Below are positions 9,679-20,056 of a stretch of DNA of 64,000 nt, piece after piece. The notes under the pieces were generated by a model, which was given only the letters and a program-made list of their open reading frames with translations, had not been told where the DNA came from and did not search any database. Each line of letters starts with the position of its first letter. The first letter of the stretch is position 1. Position numbers and translations under genes: made by a program. The DNA is taken from NCBI GenBank assembly GCA_030272585.1, contig BSYQ01000010.1, forward strand, positions 1,984,001 to 2,048,000, read 5' to 3'. This DNA comes from Bryopsis sp. KO-2023 (taxonomy: Eukaryota; Chlorophyta; Ulvophyceae; Bryopsidales; Bryopsidaceae).

Positions 9679-12318
9679 ATGAGAGGCAACAGGAGAAAGA
9701 CGAAACCGCGAGCGCAACCGCGAGCGCTGCACCGTATCTTACCTCCCGTCGAGCTGTCCGGGGATGACTTGCGAGGCGAACCGAACGCAGTTCAGCCGAC
9801 GCCACACCGCTGGAGCTCTGATTCTGTGAACCCAAAGGGGGTTGCACGCGGAGGGGGAAGAGGATCTGGAACTGGAACGGAAACAGGAGGAGCAGGAACA
9901 CGATCTGGAACAGAAACCGGTGAGTGTGGCGTATTTGCTGTGCAGTGAACTCATCAGATGTGATTGTCTTGGTGGGGCACTCTTGGGGTGTTGGTGTTTC
10001 CTTGCATCTGCCTCCAGGTAGGGACATGTCACCTGTGGGCTTTGATATGCTTCAGAAGATATGGCCTTGGGCCTCATGCTGGTTGTCTTGTAGTGGATCT
10101 CACATTCCAAACATCAGCTCGGACGCAGGCACAGAACCAGAAACGGACCGGAATCCACACTTGGGTGGACTCCATGTATGTACAGAACAGTGCAGGAGAA
10201 ATGGAGCGATTTGTGGATGAATGGAACAGGAAAGTAGTGACCTGTAGGATATGCAGGAGTCAGTTGGTCTACAGCAAGGGAGGCCGCACCTCGTTGTTGA
10301 CCCATGCTAAGAGGCATGGTCTCACCACCCCGGAGCAGATGCAGATCGCTGTCCACAACGGATTTGTGGGACATCATCAGGAGCAGGGGGGGGAACGGAT
10401 CGTTTCGTTCGGAAACCAGAGAACGTTGCCTTTCGTGTCTAGATGGGGCTGCCTGACCAAAGAGTACAAAAACTTCCGGGATCATGTCATGAAATTCGTG
10501 GTCAGCACCGGTGCAGCTTTCAGGTGTGTGGAGGACAAACATTTCAGAGCCATGTGCTCCTCCCTTAATGCATCTGCACCTTGTCTGAGTGCAAAGACCA
10601 TCTCCACCAACGTTGGGCTTTCAGCGAAACGGCTCAGCAAAAGGATCCGAGAAGAGGACCTCGGAAAATTCAGACCCTGCTTCGTTGCAGATGGCTGGTC
10701 GCAGGAACCGAAGCACTGGTTTGCCATGGGAGCTGTTTATATCCACCGGGACGCTGAACAGGATCTGTTTGAACTGAAGCGGATCAGCTTGGGAACCTGG
10801 GACCTGAAGGGAAATTGTGATGCTGAGGACATCAAAAAAAAAATGGCAGAAATTCGGGATCGGTACAACCTGGGCGATTACCGGGCAAGCATTGTCACAG
10901 ATCATGAATCAAGAATGGGTGCGGCCTGTGAACGCAAAGGTGAATACGACTGGCACGGATGCTGCACTCACCGGATCAATCTCGGAGTCAGAAAAGCCCT
11001 GAACCAGGCACCTGAGCCGTTGGAATTCCTGATCAAGAAGGTCCGTCAGATCTGTGTCCGTGTCATGGGATCTGCCAACCTGTGGGAAAGTTTCAAGACA
11101 ATCCAAGAAGCGCGCATATACAAGGAAGATTATGACCGGGACCGGGCTGCAGCGGATGCGGATATGCAGAGCCAGGCCAGCCGGAACCAGGTTGGCAGTC
11201 AGAACCAGAGTCAGAATCGAAGTCAGGCTGGCACCTCCGACCAGAATCAGGATCAGAACCAGGCTGAGGAGGAGGGGCCCTTCCCCATGTACTCCTCTGA
11301 TGAGGAGGAATGTCCTGATGATGACTGGTTGATGGAGGAAACAGAAGACTGCCCTGGACCGGTCAGGAGATCGCAGCGGATCCTGAGATTGACCCTGCCC
11401 GTTGAAACCAGGTGGAACTCTGTGTGGTACATGCTGCATCGGTTCCTGATCCTGAAGGAGGATATGCGTAAAATGCTGCAGACCATGTCTGAAGAGGATC
11501 GGTTGACAGAATTGGAATGGATACAACTCCGGCACCTGCATTCGATCTTACAGCCATACAAGGAAGCTACCAAGCGCATGGAGGCTGAAAAAACGGTCAC
11601 CTGTTCGCTGGTTCTGATGGTCATGGCCCGGGTCAGTGACATCATCGACAAAATGGATTTACCCTGTCAGGACTTGGATCAGTTCAGAAAGCAGCTCAGA
11701 AGCAATATGGATGAGGAATTCGATGATCCAAACTGGCTCCTGGCCGTCGGATGCATGCAACAACTGGATCCGTCACGTTTGCGATTGGATGATCCTGTTA
11801 TCACTCGGTATCTGTGGGGATCGGACCAGTTCCATGAATTCAAATCTCGGTGGTCTCGGTGCGATCTGTGGGTGAATGATGTGCTAGAGGAGTGCAACAA
11901 GCTCATAATGTGCATCAAAGAGAGACCGGATCAGGAGGCAGGAGCAGATGCATGCGGCACCTTCAGAGGACCAGAAAAAAGCCCGGTGCATTCCACGTAT
12001 GACTGGCTCACAGTTGTCCATCCATCAGGGGATCCAACCGATTCAGGAACAGATGAGTGGGAACGGTACTGTGCAGTGAGGGCAACCCCCCTCACATCTG
12101 TACTGACTTCAGGTCTGGAGTGGTGGCGGTTAAATCAGGCTCTGTACCCAGCTGTAGCAGTTCTGGCAGCCGAGTATTTGTGCATACCAGCGTCCAGTGC
12201 ATCTGTGGAACGGATGTTCAGTATTAACGGGCATCAGTTGAATAAGCGCAGGAGGCGGATTCAGGTTTCCAAGGTGCGGGATCTGACACTGATACGGGAC
12301 AATCTGGATATGATTTAG
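9679..12318 (+). CDS. hAT transposase with BED zinc finger (two exons)
   Basis: Exon 1 is 9679-9919 (basic, donor GTGAGT) and exon 2 is 10094-12318 (acceptor after TTGTAG). The phases match (1 then 2 nt) and give 821 aa. A BED finger (C-x2-C ... H-x4-H) lies around 10243-10310. The RNase H-like core shows FVADGW and VTDHESR, each with a candidate catalytic Asp, then a C-x2-H motif and TRWNS before the third acidic position. An acidic Gln/Asn-rich insertion is at about 11150-11340. The C-terminal hAT dimerisation domain (PASSASVERMFS) is intact. The long frame is also open upstream of exon 2, so an unspliced start cannot be excluded. Confidence 0.9.
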
Positions 12319-12373
12319 TGTGGTTCCCTTCTTTTTTTCTGCAACCTGGATCTGAATCTGTTTCTGATGCAAA

Positions 12374-12569
12374 TTGGATCTGTTCCAGATTCCATGGTTT
12401 GGCAGGGGTTTTTGTGGAGGGGTCAGTCTTGGTTTTTCCGTTTTTTAACAGGCAGTTTTTTAACATGCAACCTGGATCTGTTCCAGATTCCATGGTTTGG
12501 CAGGGGTTTTTGTGGAGGGGTCAGTCTTGGTTTTTCCGTTTTTTAACAGGCAGTTTTTTAACATGCAAC
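12374..12569 (+). repeat. Two 98-bp tandem repeats downstream of hAT transposase
   Basis: A 98-bp unit containing TCCATGGTTTGGCAGG occurs at 12391 and again at 12489, nearly identical, with a partial third start near 12569. It lies in the 3' region between the two convergent genes of the hAT element. Confidence 0.8.
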
Positions 12570-13210
12570 CTGGATCTGTTCCAGTTTTCCGTAGTCTCCC
12601 TCGGGGTGAACATCATCCACAAACGGTTTTACATTCCACTGAGTCCGGAAACCGTTCATCATCATCCACTGAGTCACTGATCCACTGAGTCCTGATCCTG
12701 ATCCCAATACTGCTTCCTGAAAACTCGATATCCTCCACCAGAGCAGTGTACCATTTCGTTCTTTCATCCACATCCACTCAGTCATCACAAATCATCACAT
12801 TCCTACCCAGCAAAGCTGATCCTGATCCTGCTCCTCTACAAAATCGATTTCTCCCACCAGTGCACCATTCCATTGTCAAACTCTGGACAATCATCACATT
12901 CCTACCCTTCAAACCCACCCCCATGGTGCTGCTGATCCTGGTCCTGCTCCTGCTCCTCTACAACATCGATTTCTTCCACCAGTGCATCATTCCATTCTCT
13001 AACGCTGAACACTGTGCCCGAGTTCCCTGAATGACGCCTGAAACCGTCCAACCCCCCTCTTCCGGTTCTCCTGTAAACTTTAGTGTCTGATATGACAATG
13101 CCATGGATATATAATGCTTCCTTTATTCTGTGGAGAATCCACGAGTTTTCCAGGGCCACGTTTTGGAGGAACTGTACCAGGTGGACCATCGACCGGAAGC
13201 TGATGGGGAA

Positions 13211-14529
13211 TTAGATTTTATAATCTCCGTTGAAGGTGTACCTGGTCCTGAGCTCCATGTCCTCCAACCGCAGCTGAACCCGCTCCTCATCCGATAACTG
13301 GATCTGGTCCTGTTGTACTGGGCACCTTCTGGGCACGGCTCTACCGCGCTGATCCGTTTGACAGGAGAAGCCATCAAAATCTCTCGGGAACGGGGTTTCT
13401 ACTGGGTACCTCTGGGGCTGCCTCTGGGGCTCACTCTGGTCCTGCCTGTGTGCGTGCATCTGGGCCCGCATCTGTTCAAAGTTAGGTTGGGGACCCCTGC
13501 CACCACTTCTGAGAGGTTCGTTTCCGAATCCTGATCCAGGCCTTGATCCTGACCCAAGTCCTGACCCTGATCCAAACCCTGATCCAAACCCCGATCCATA
13601 TCCTGATTCTGGGTACTCTCCATCTTCATATTCCGTGCAGGATCCACGCCCTGGTTGAGGTCGGAACTCCCCAATCAGCTCCACTTCGCTGTCATCGTCT
13701 CCCCAGTGTTCCACAGGCTCCACCTTGATGAATGAGCCAGGTCCTGATGGGGCCGGTTCATACGATGCTGCTGGTGGTGCCATTCCTGACCCTGATCCAA
13801 CCGGTGGTGCTGCTGCTGGCGCTGAGGATCCTGATCCAGATGGCATGGGTGGTGCTGCTGGTGGTGCTGCTGGTGGTGCTGCTGGTGCTGGTGCTGGTGC
13901 TGGTGGTAATGGAATCGAGAAGTCTGCAGCAATCTGATCCGAGATTACTATCATATTCTGGACCTCAACTTCTAGCTGAGCCAGGTTCTGTTCCAGGCAA
14001 TATCCTGTGAGCACTCCTGCTCCATACACAACAACTTGTTACCCTAACAGGAAAAAAACAATAAAACAACCGCAGCATCAGATATTCAACTGATTTAACT
14101 CACCTGTTTTAACCGATATCACCCGATGCGTATCCGAAGCCAGGTTCTGGTAACCCTCTCTCACGATTCCGGGTGGGCCTTGCTCCAGGTACACCAGCAA
14201 CCGGTCCACGAGTCTGGGCAGGTACGGGTCGTTGTTCATCGCAGCTTGCAGATAACCGGATCCGAGAGTACTGCAAACCTTCAGGAACGGAACCTACACA
14301 ACCAAGCAAACAAGAAATCTGTTTCCGGACAGACACCAACAGCAGCACCAACAGAAACCGCGACAACGATAGTTACCCGTTCCAATCCGAAAAACCGACG
14401 CAGGGACCGGACGCAGCCATAGATTCTCTGCCGCGCGTCGGCAGGTTCTTTTCCCACCGCGGGAGGAATCGCGCCACCGAGGCTGTTAAGCTCCCGGGCG
14501 TACCGAATAGCAGGGAACGCGTCGACCAT
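13211..14529 (-). CDS. Second hAT-encoded protein, opposite strand, three exons
   Basis: The exons are 14529-14377, 14293-14104 and 14034-13211. Phases fit throughout (153, 190 and 824 nt) and give 388 aa. Donors are GTAACT and GTGAGT. Exons 1-2 encode a helical N-terminus beginning MVDAFPAIRYARELNSL and a stretch resembling YLPRLVDRLLVYLEQG. Exon 3 has an Ala/Pro-rich linker, acidic and Gly/Ser-rich repeats (SGFGSGFGSG), a Gln/Arg-rich part and a conserved-looking C-terminus. I recognise no family. It could be an accessory transposition factor or a captured host gene. No catalytic motif is seen. Confidence 0.6.
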
Positions 14530-14749
14530 TTCAGAAACCGAGAGAAAAAAAACAGGACCTGGGGTAAAGGGACCGAAACCGGGACAAAAACAGGGACCGA
14601 AACAGGGACCGCAATATGCAAACAGAGACAAGTCCAAGCATAACACGAGAAAAGAAGGTGGCCCAAACGCCTCGAGGCTCGACATATATTGGAGGCAGTT
14701 TTGCGCTGGACGTCACATCTGAGTCATCGGTGTGTCAGTGAACACGGGT

Positions 14750-15060
14750 AGTCGGATCGCAAGTCGGCATCAGACCCACACAACCGATTTTGAATGATGT
14801 GACCGACATTGCGCCTTTCACACCGATCATGATCGGCACACCCCGATCACTGCACCGATCAAAAAAAACACGCCGACTTTGATCGGCCGACTATTCCGAT
14901 CACAGCTCCACGCCTTGATCGGATCGGGATCGTGATCGGCCGATGACGTTTTGTGATCGGATCGGTCGCCGATCCCGATTAATCGGTCCGATCAAAACAC
15001 CGATCACCGATGATCGACGCCGATCATGATCGGTTTAAAAAAAAAAAAAAAAAACCGACT
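14750..15060. repeat. Right subterminal GATCGG/CCGATC repeat array of hAT
   Basis: This array has the same palindromic hexamer composition as the left end, followed by an A-run (about 15038-15053) and the terminal repeat. It presumably binds transposase. Confidence 0.75.
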
Positions 15061-15168
15061 TTTTTTGTATCACTCCAAAACACACGTTCGTGAAAACCAG
15101 AGTCCGATCCGACCCCGTTTAGACCTGTTTACAGCAGGCCGATTATTACCTATCATATCCCTAGTATG

Positions 15169-15490
15169 TCCCTCATCGCCCCGCACCGTAAATACCGCTC
15201 CTTCAACTCGTTCCAAGCGCCTTTCAAGGCTACTGGAATACGCGAGTTGCCATGATGGAACTTCGGCGGCTCGGACGAAATCCAATTGGGAACCACTCCC
15301 TAGTTGAGCCATGATAGTACCGTCGGATTGGCTCCTATCTCGCGCCACGCCTTGAGAGCTCCCCGAATCCGGTTGAACTGAAAATTCCGAGAGTGCACTT
15401 TCCGAGTGGGTGTCCCCTGCACCATCATCTCCTGACTTATCCTCCTGCACGCGCAACTTTCTCAATGCCTGAGCAATCTCCAGCGCTGCC
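15169..15490 (-). pseudogene. Pol leader upstream of RT in DIRS-like element
   Basis: This minus-strand DNA links Gag to RT. Read in the RT frame, the last 120 nt before the hAT encode a plausible RT N-terminal extension (NELKERYLRCG) that runs directly into the RT fragment at 9280. Another frame is open here (15594 to 15070) and encodes a Ser-rich sequence; I cannot tell which parts of it are translated. Confidence 0.5.
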
Positions 15491-16213
15491 TTAGAAGCCT
15501 TGGTTCTGCCCATGAGCTCCACCTCTATTACCCAAAGGCTGAAGGTTGGGGTTCGCTCGACCTCTGCCTCGCTGCGAAAACTGACGACCACCAAAACGAC
15601 CGCCAGAAAAACCTCCTGAGGAATCTCCTCTGAACCCGCCGCTCCGCGACGAGCCCTCTGCTTGTCTTTTAAAAACTGCTTTCTGCTGTTGGTCCCTCAG
15701 GGACTTCAACGTAGCCTGCGCAGTGTCTCCGACAAAACGCCCTGACGACGCTGCTAATTTAACCGACGTGGACACCGCCCGAAAAGCCTCCGACAAAGGC
15801 GTGTTCACGTGTGTTGCGTACAAACGGTGTACTTCCAACGTATTGGCTGCCAACTCCAAAATTGGCGCGAACGAAGATACAAAAGGTTCCAAAGCCTTCT
15901 TTACTGCAGTCCCTTGATCCGAGTGCGCCGCAAATTGAGCAAACAGGACAAACCAATCAAAAGCAAACGCCACTACAGGCGCCCACGAACTAAACTCAGC
16001 AAAGAACCCAGAACGCACACCAAGAGCAGCACCCACGCGAGCACCCGCTGCTGTGTCCAACACGTCGAAATAATGGCCAAAAATGGCCGCCGCTGGTACC
16101 TCTACTGGATTTAGCGCCGCCCGTGGCGGGTCACTGCCTGGAGCAAGACACAGCTCCTCCAAACTTTCAGCGATCTCCGCCGACCCAGCAAATTTCTTCA
16201 GAATCCCGTCCAA
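15491..16213 (-). CDS. Gag-like protein of DIRS-like element
   Basis: A 240-aa ORF. Residues 1-165 are helical and hydrophobic, and the C-terminal 70 residues form a Gly/Arg/Ser-rich nucleic-acid-binding tail (GGFRGDSSGGFSGGRFGG). No zinc knuckle is present, as is common for DIRS-type Gag. The strand and position, 5' of RT, fit a Gag role. The assignment is from architecture, not a recognised sequence family. Confidence 0.6.
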   Translation of the reverse strand: MDGILKKFAGSAEIAESLEELCLAPGSDPPRAALNPVEVPAAAIFGHYFDVLDTAAGARVGAALGVRSGFFAEFSSWAPVVAFAFDWFVLFAQFAAHSDQGTAVKKALEPFVSSFAPILELAANTLEVHRLYATHVNTPLSEAFRAVSTSVKLAASSGRFVGDTAQATLKSLRDQQQKAVFKRQAEGSSRSGGFRGDSSGGFSGGRFGGRQFSQRGRGRANPNLQPLGNRGGAHGQNQGF

Positions 16214-16357
16214 ACGATGCGGAACCGTAAATTTATATGTTCAGAAAGCATTTTTCTTTCGTTACTTGTTTTCAATACCGAGCCTCCTATTGATACAAGA
16301 AAGTGCGTCCGATGGTCAGGTCTCACGAAGCAAAAAATTAAAAAAAAAATTATTTTA

Positions 16358-16381
16358 TTTTGTTATTTTAAAATAACAAAA
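16358..16381. repeat. 24-bp AT-rich perfect palindrome
   Basis: The half-site TTTTGTTATTTT is followed immediately by its reverse complement. It may be part of the end of the DIRS-like element. Confidence 0.8.
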
Positions 16382-16673
16382 GAAGTTAAAACCAAAGTTT
16401 AAAAGTTCAAACAGCTGTGTATTTATAAATACATTTATAAATAAATAAATAATAATAATTTGTGTAATTACACAAAGTAACATAATTCGGAGTTGCCAGG
16501 AGCGGGGCCAAGCCAGCTTTGGAACGAGCTGTTTCAAAACCTCCAACAGTTCTCGTGTGTGACCTTCACGCCAAAAAGGATCCCAGCAAAGGAATTCCAG
16601 GTTTTCGAGGGATCGCGAATGGACACAGACGGAAACCCCGGCACGTCGGCACGTCGAAAACCTGGCTCGCTCG

Positions 16674-16707
16674 GTCCTCGAGGTCCCAAGCTTGGGACCT
16701 CGAGGAC
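16674..16707. repeat. 34-bp perfect palindrome
   Basis: The half-site GTCCTCGAGGTCCCAAG is followed by its exact reverse complement with no spacer and is centred on AAGCTT. Confidence 0.85.
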
Positions 16708-17352
16708 TTAAGTTTTGTATTCTGCACTTGCACTTGGGTGAATTCTGTGTGTGCAAGCAAGCGAATGGAGACTTGCATGGTACCACACCCTCGCGCCGGT
16801 CTACTCCGAGGTCGTATAGCCCCTCGAGCGGCTAAACCCTATACCCTAAAACCCCCCCCCCTCAACAAAAAATATCGGCAGGGTATTCTATCGTTGACAT
16901 GACCAACATGTGGGACGCAGCCTATTTTTCCGCAGAATTCGGCCGTTTCTCCGCGGAACGAGTTTTAGGCTTCACTGCAATACCAAAAACAGCATGGATA
17001 CTTGCAGTTGTGTTGTCGTTGTTGTAGTCATCCGGCACAATCCCAGGAGGGATAAACGGGCAAAGTTGTTCGCGTGGGATATTTTGTCTTTCCGCGGGTT
17101 GGGTAACCTGATCTTTTTGCGGTGTGCATAATCCCAATCGACAGGGAGCCAGCGAGGAGCGAAAACATTGACACCTCTGGGGACTCAACGAGCTTTCCCA
17201 ACTTTTTATCGCTGCGACCTAACGAGCTGGGGTGGACGTGGGTGTATATTTCTTCCTTCTTTTGGGTCCCGACCTCGAAAACGATTTCTGTGTCGTTTTG
17301 ACTGGAGCGCTGCCGAGAAAGCTTATTTGAGATTCTCACCGTGTGCTGAACG

Positions 17353-18543
17353 ATGCCCGAAGTGAACTCGACGGTGTGCCTCTCGTCCTTCGACGGGAGC
17401 GTCTACACTCGTTCGGTCGACGAGTCGACAGCTGGTGTTCGAATATTTGACATCAAACGGGAGGATGAGCAAGTTGACCGAGAAGTGGTGCTTCAGGCGT
17501 TCGTCAACCCTCCGCCGACGCCGGAAAACAAAACTCGTGAACTGTACCAGCCGGATGGAACCAAGAGAACCAGGCGACTGCCGGAGAAAATGCGCAAGCT
17601 TCCGTCTGAAATACTTTACGACGCCAGGGGTCTGGAGCTGTTCGAGAGGGTCACCGAGTTGGAAGACGAGTACTATCTGACACGGTGCGAGCGCGAGATT
17701 CTGCGTACGCAAATGCCAGATATTGCAAAGTACGTTACCGATGGCGCCTCCATCGTGGAGCTGGGGTGCGGGAGCTTGTCTAAGACAGCGACTTTCCTGA
17801 AACACGTTCGAGAAGCGGGTCGGCGCGACGTCAGGTTTTTCGCGCTGGACATCGAAAGGTCGTTCCTCGAGACCAGCTTGAAGGATTTGATGGAGGACGA
17901 GCGAAAGCAGGAGGTGCCTGAGGAGAACAGGATCGAGTACGCGGGGATATACGGGAGCTACACCGACGCTCTGTCGTCTTTCCTGAAGGACATCATTGGT
18001 CAAAAGGTTTTGTTGTGGCTGGGCTCGTCGATAGGAAACTTGAGCAGGGCTGACGCGAGGGCACTGATTGGGAGGTTCCAGAAAGAACTGATGAAGGAGG
18101 GCGACGTGTTTTTCATCGGCATTGACAAGAGGAAAGATCCAGCCACAGTGGCGAGGGCGTATAACGACCCTCGAGGCGTGAACAGGAGTTTTGCGCTGAA
18201 CGGGCTGGACCACTTGTGCAGGATGATAGGAAATTCAGATATGGACAGGATGAGCTTCGACTACTTCGCTGGCTACAATGACGTCGAAGGGCGTCACGAA
18301 GCGTACTATCAATCCAATGTCGCTCACACCGTCAGGGTGCCTCGATCAACCGCGGGTTTCGAAAAAGTGGACCTGGAGGACAATGAGTTGATTCGGCTGG
18401 CTTGTTCGGTGAAATACTTCATGGACGAGATCCAAGAGTTGGCCTCCAGTGCTGGGTTGGTTTTGGATCGCACTTGGACGGATGCTCAAGACATGTACAA
18501 TTTCTGCATGTTTCGAAAGCCTTTCAGCAACGGTCCGCAATGA
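17353..18543 (+). CDS. EgtD-like histidine-specific SAM methyltransferase, copy A
   Basis: A 396-aa single-exon protein of the Methyltransf_33 (EgtD-like) family, which transfers methyl groups from SAM, classically making hercynine from histidine for ergothioneine. The family signature YDARGLELFE..EDEYYLTR.E..IL lies at residues about 88-115. The SAM-binding loop is VELGCGSLSKT near 135. The C-terminus has WTDAQDMYNFCMF. No EgtB-type sulfoxide synthase domain is fused or nearby, so the product may differ. A close paralog lies at 31123-32352. The start was set by alignment of both N-termini (SF.G..Y.R.VDE). No transit or signal peptide is apparent, so it is probably cytosolic. Confidence 0.9.
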   Translation: MPEVNSTVCLSSFDGSVYTRSVDESTAGVRIFDIKREDEQVDREVVLQAFVNPPPTPENKTRELYQPDGTKRTRRLPEKMRKLPSEILYDARGLELFERVTELEDEYYLTRCEREILRTQMPDIAKYVTDGASIVELGCGSLSKTATFLKHVREAGRRDVRFFALDIERSFLETSLKDLMEDERKQEVPEENRIEYAGIYGSYTDALSSFLKDIIGQKVLLWLGSSIGNLSRADARALIGRFQKELMKEGDVFFIGIDKRKDPATVARAYNDPRGVNRSFALNGLDHLCRMIGNSDMDRMSFDYFAGYNDVEGRHEAYYQSNVAHTVRVPRSTAGFEKVDLEDNELIRLACSVKYFMDEIQELASSAGLVLDRTWTDAQDMYNFCMFRKPFSNGPQ

Positions 18544-19657
18544 TTTGACCCTAGGTTTGAGAACTGACCAGCAGGCATCAGTTTTTTTTTTAGGTTGAGA
18601 TGGAAAAGAGAGGAGGTGGGGTGGGGTGGGGCTGGCCTGCTGGGAATTTATTTTATTTAATTTATGCATGGTTTAGAAACAAAACGAGATCGTCCGCTTT
18701 CTGCCAACTGTCGAACGCAGTCTTTTACAACAGAGTTTTGAGTCAAATTTGTTCACCCACAGTCCAGTCAAGTACCTCCGTGCCTTTCTATAACTGTTCC
18801 AACCAACAACTGTACAGCAACATAACCATGCACCAATACCCATCCAACGCATCCAATACACAGCAACACAAATCACGTGTTCCAGAACTGTTCCCATCGC
18901 ACATGAACATGGCTAACCCAAGGTCAGCCGCCTTGTACCCAACACAATCAAAAGTGACTCATTCAAGATCAACTGAACAAATGCCTTCTACATCCCCCAA
19001 AAGGAATGGATGAGTGTACGCGACAGAGAAAGTTAATGGGGGCAAATATCATTGTGACAGTTTGATTGGGGATAGGTGCTCTACGTTTTTGTTTGGCTTT
19101 TGGTTTTCCAGTTGGAACAAGAATTTTTGATCCATTTCGAAAATATATTTTTGCAGGGAGATTTCGGGTGAAATGGATTAAAATTGGGTTGTGTGTGATT
19201 TTTTTGTCGTTTTTGTTAATGAGGGAACATAATAATAGGGTTGATAATTAACAAATTAGAAGCTGATCAACACCTGGTGAGAAGTTACCCGAGTAGGTAC
19301 TCACGGACTATTCAAATTGGATCGATTGTGAGCATTTCAGTTCACGGCTTGTAAAGCATTTGTTTCTTTCCGGTGCGAATGAAAGGAGTCTTTCCAAACT
19401 AGAAGTGACAACAGTCCTTCTGGATTTGTTTGGGCTTCAACCTCAAAAGTTTAGTGACAGATGAGAATAATGACCTCAAGAACAGAAGAAAAAAGGATCA
19501 TAGTTCTTCACCTGAAAAACTGCGATTGTGTTTGCCCCAGCTTTATGAAAGAAAGAAAGAAAAGCTCGATTAAGCAACTCTGCTCTTTTCGCAGTTATTC
19601 CCCATGGGAAGAAAGATTTTAAACTCATGTTGGAACACATTCTCGATTGGTTTCAAT
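18544..19657. other. 3' flank of methyltransferase A, no gene seen
   Basis: This holds the probable 3' UTR and spacer. Short open frames are present but show no recognisable protein features. Confidence 0.5.
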
Positions 19658-20026
19658 TTAAAAATTTGTGGTGTTTCTTACAAGTTCAAATTCCAACTCT
19701 TCTTTGTTTAAGCTCCGTAAAACACACCCACAACCATTTGAAATATTTCCAACACGACTGGCAATAATTTGTAGCGAATGTGAGCCCCCAGCCAGAGAAC
19801 CTGTGTCTACATAATGCGGCGTTGGTGCAGAGCCGTAATAACTGCTGTAGCAACTGTTGTGATCGCTAGTCCATCGCTTGGTAACCACCATTCGGAGCAC
19901 CTCGCCGTTCTTAACCAATAGTTTGACGTCCCTGGGAGATTGTTGAAGCTCTTCTACGATTGGAGAAGTGCTGCCGTGAGGCTCTTGATTTTTCACCAGA
20001 GCAATTGGCATCCTCCACTCTAACAC
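19658..20026 (-). CDS. Hypothetical protein, divergent from DRC4 copy A
   Basis: A 122-codon open frame whose start lies only 30 bp from the start codon of DRC4-A on the other strand, which would imply a shared bidirectional promoter. The composition is ordinary for a protein, but no domain is recognised. It could equally be a chance frame in the DRC4 promoter. Confidence 0.3.
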   Translation of the reverse strand: MLEWRMPIALVKNQEPHGSTSPIVEELQQSPRDVKLLVKNGEVLRMVVTKRWTSDHNSCYSSYYGSAPTPHYVDTGSLAGGSHSLQIIASRVGNISNGCGCVLRSLNKEELEFELVRNTTNF

Positions 20027-20056
20027 ACATCACCAAAAACTTGTATCGGGTTCGCA

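Larger units (their letters stand above)
9281..15168 (+). mobile_element. Autonomous hAT DNA transposon, complete
   Basis: The 5888-bp element starts CATACTAGGGAT and ends with its reverse complement (ATCCCTAGTATG). The 8-bp target duplication TCCCTCAT lies at 9273-9280 and 15169-15176. It encodes a BED-finger hAT transposase on the plus strand and a second spliced gene on the minus strand, arranged tail to tail. Both ends carry GATCGG/CCGATC-rich subterminal arrays. Intact termini and ORFs suggest recent activity. Confidence 0.95.
8564..16213 (-). mobile_element. DIRS-like retroelement, fragmented by two insertions and cut by the window edge
   Basis: A Gag-like ORF (16213-15491) is followed on the minus strand by the pol region and an RT. 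Between them the autonomous hAT has inserted at 15169-15176/9273-9280. The chromovirus has inserted inside RT at 8563/8564. RT features (DLEDAYFNI, GFVNAPAIFTK, YLDD) resemble DIRS-type RTs more than gypsy or LINE types. The tyrosine recombinase expected downstream lies beyond the chromovirus, outside the window, so the DIRS assignment rests on RT alone. Both outer termini are unidentified. Confidence 0.65.
16214..17352. other. Intergenic stretch with two perfect palindromes, no gene seen
   Basis: This lies between the DIRS-like Gag and the first methyltransferase gene. It contains an AT-rich 24-bp palindrome (16358-16381), a 34-bp GC-rich palindrome (16674-16707) and a telomere-like CCCTAAA tract (16832-16860). 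The last few hundred bases should hold the promoter and 5' UTR of the methyltransferase gene. No convincing TATA box was found. Confidence 0.5.

Noticed and set aside
15070..15594. 174-codon minus-strand ORF as a stand-alone gene
   Set aside because: It runs across the hAT terminus into non-coding element DNA. Upstream of the hAT a different frame continues into RT, so this is at most a pol linker.
18600..19013. 137-codon plus-strand ORF after methyltransferase A
   Set aside because: It lies in the probable 3' UTR, has biased composition, no recognisable domain, and no counterpart after copy B.
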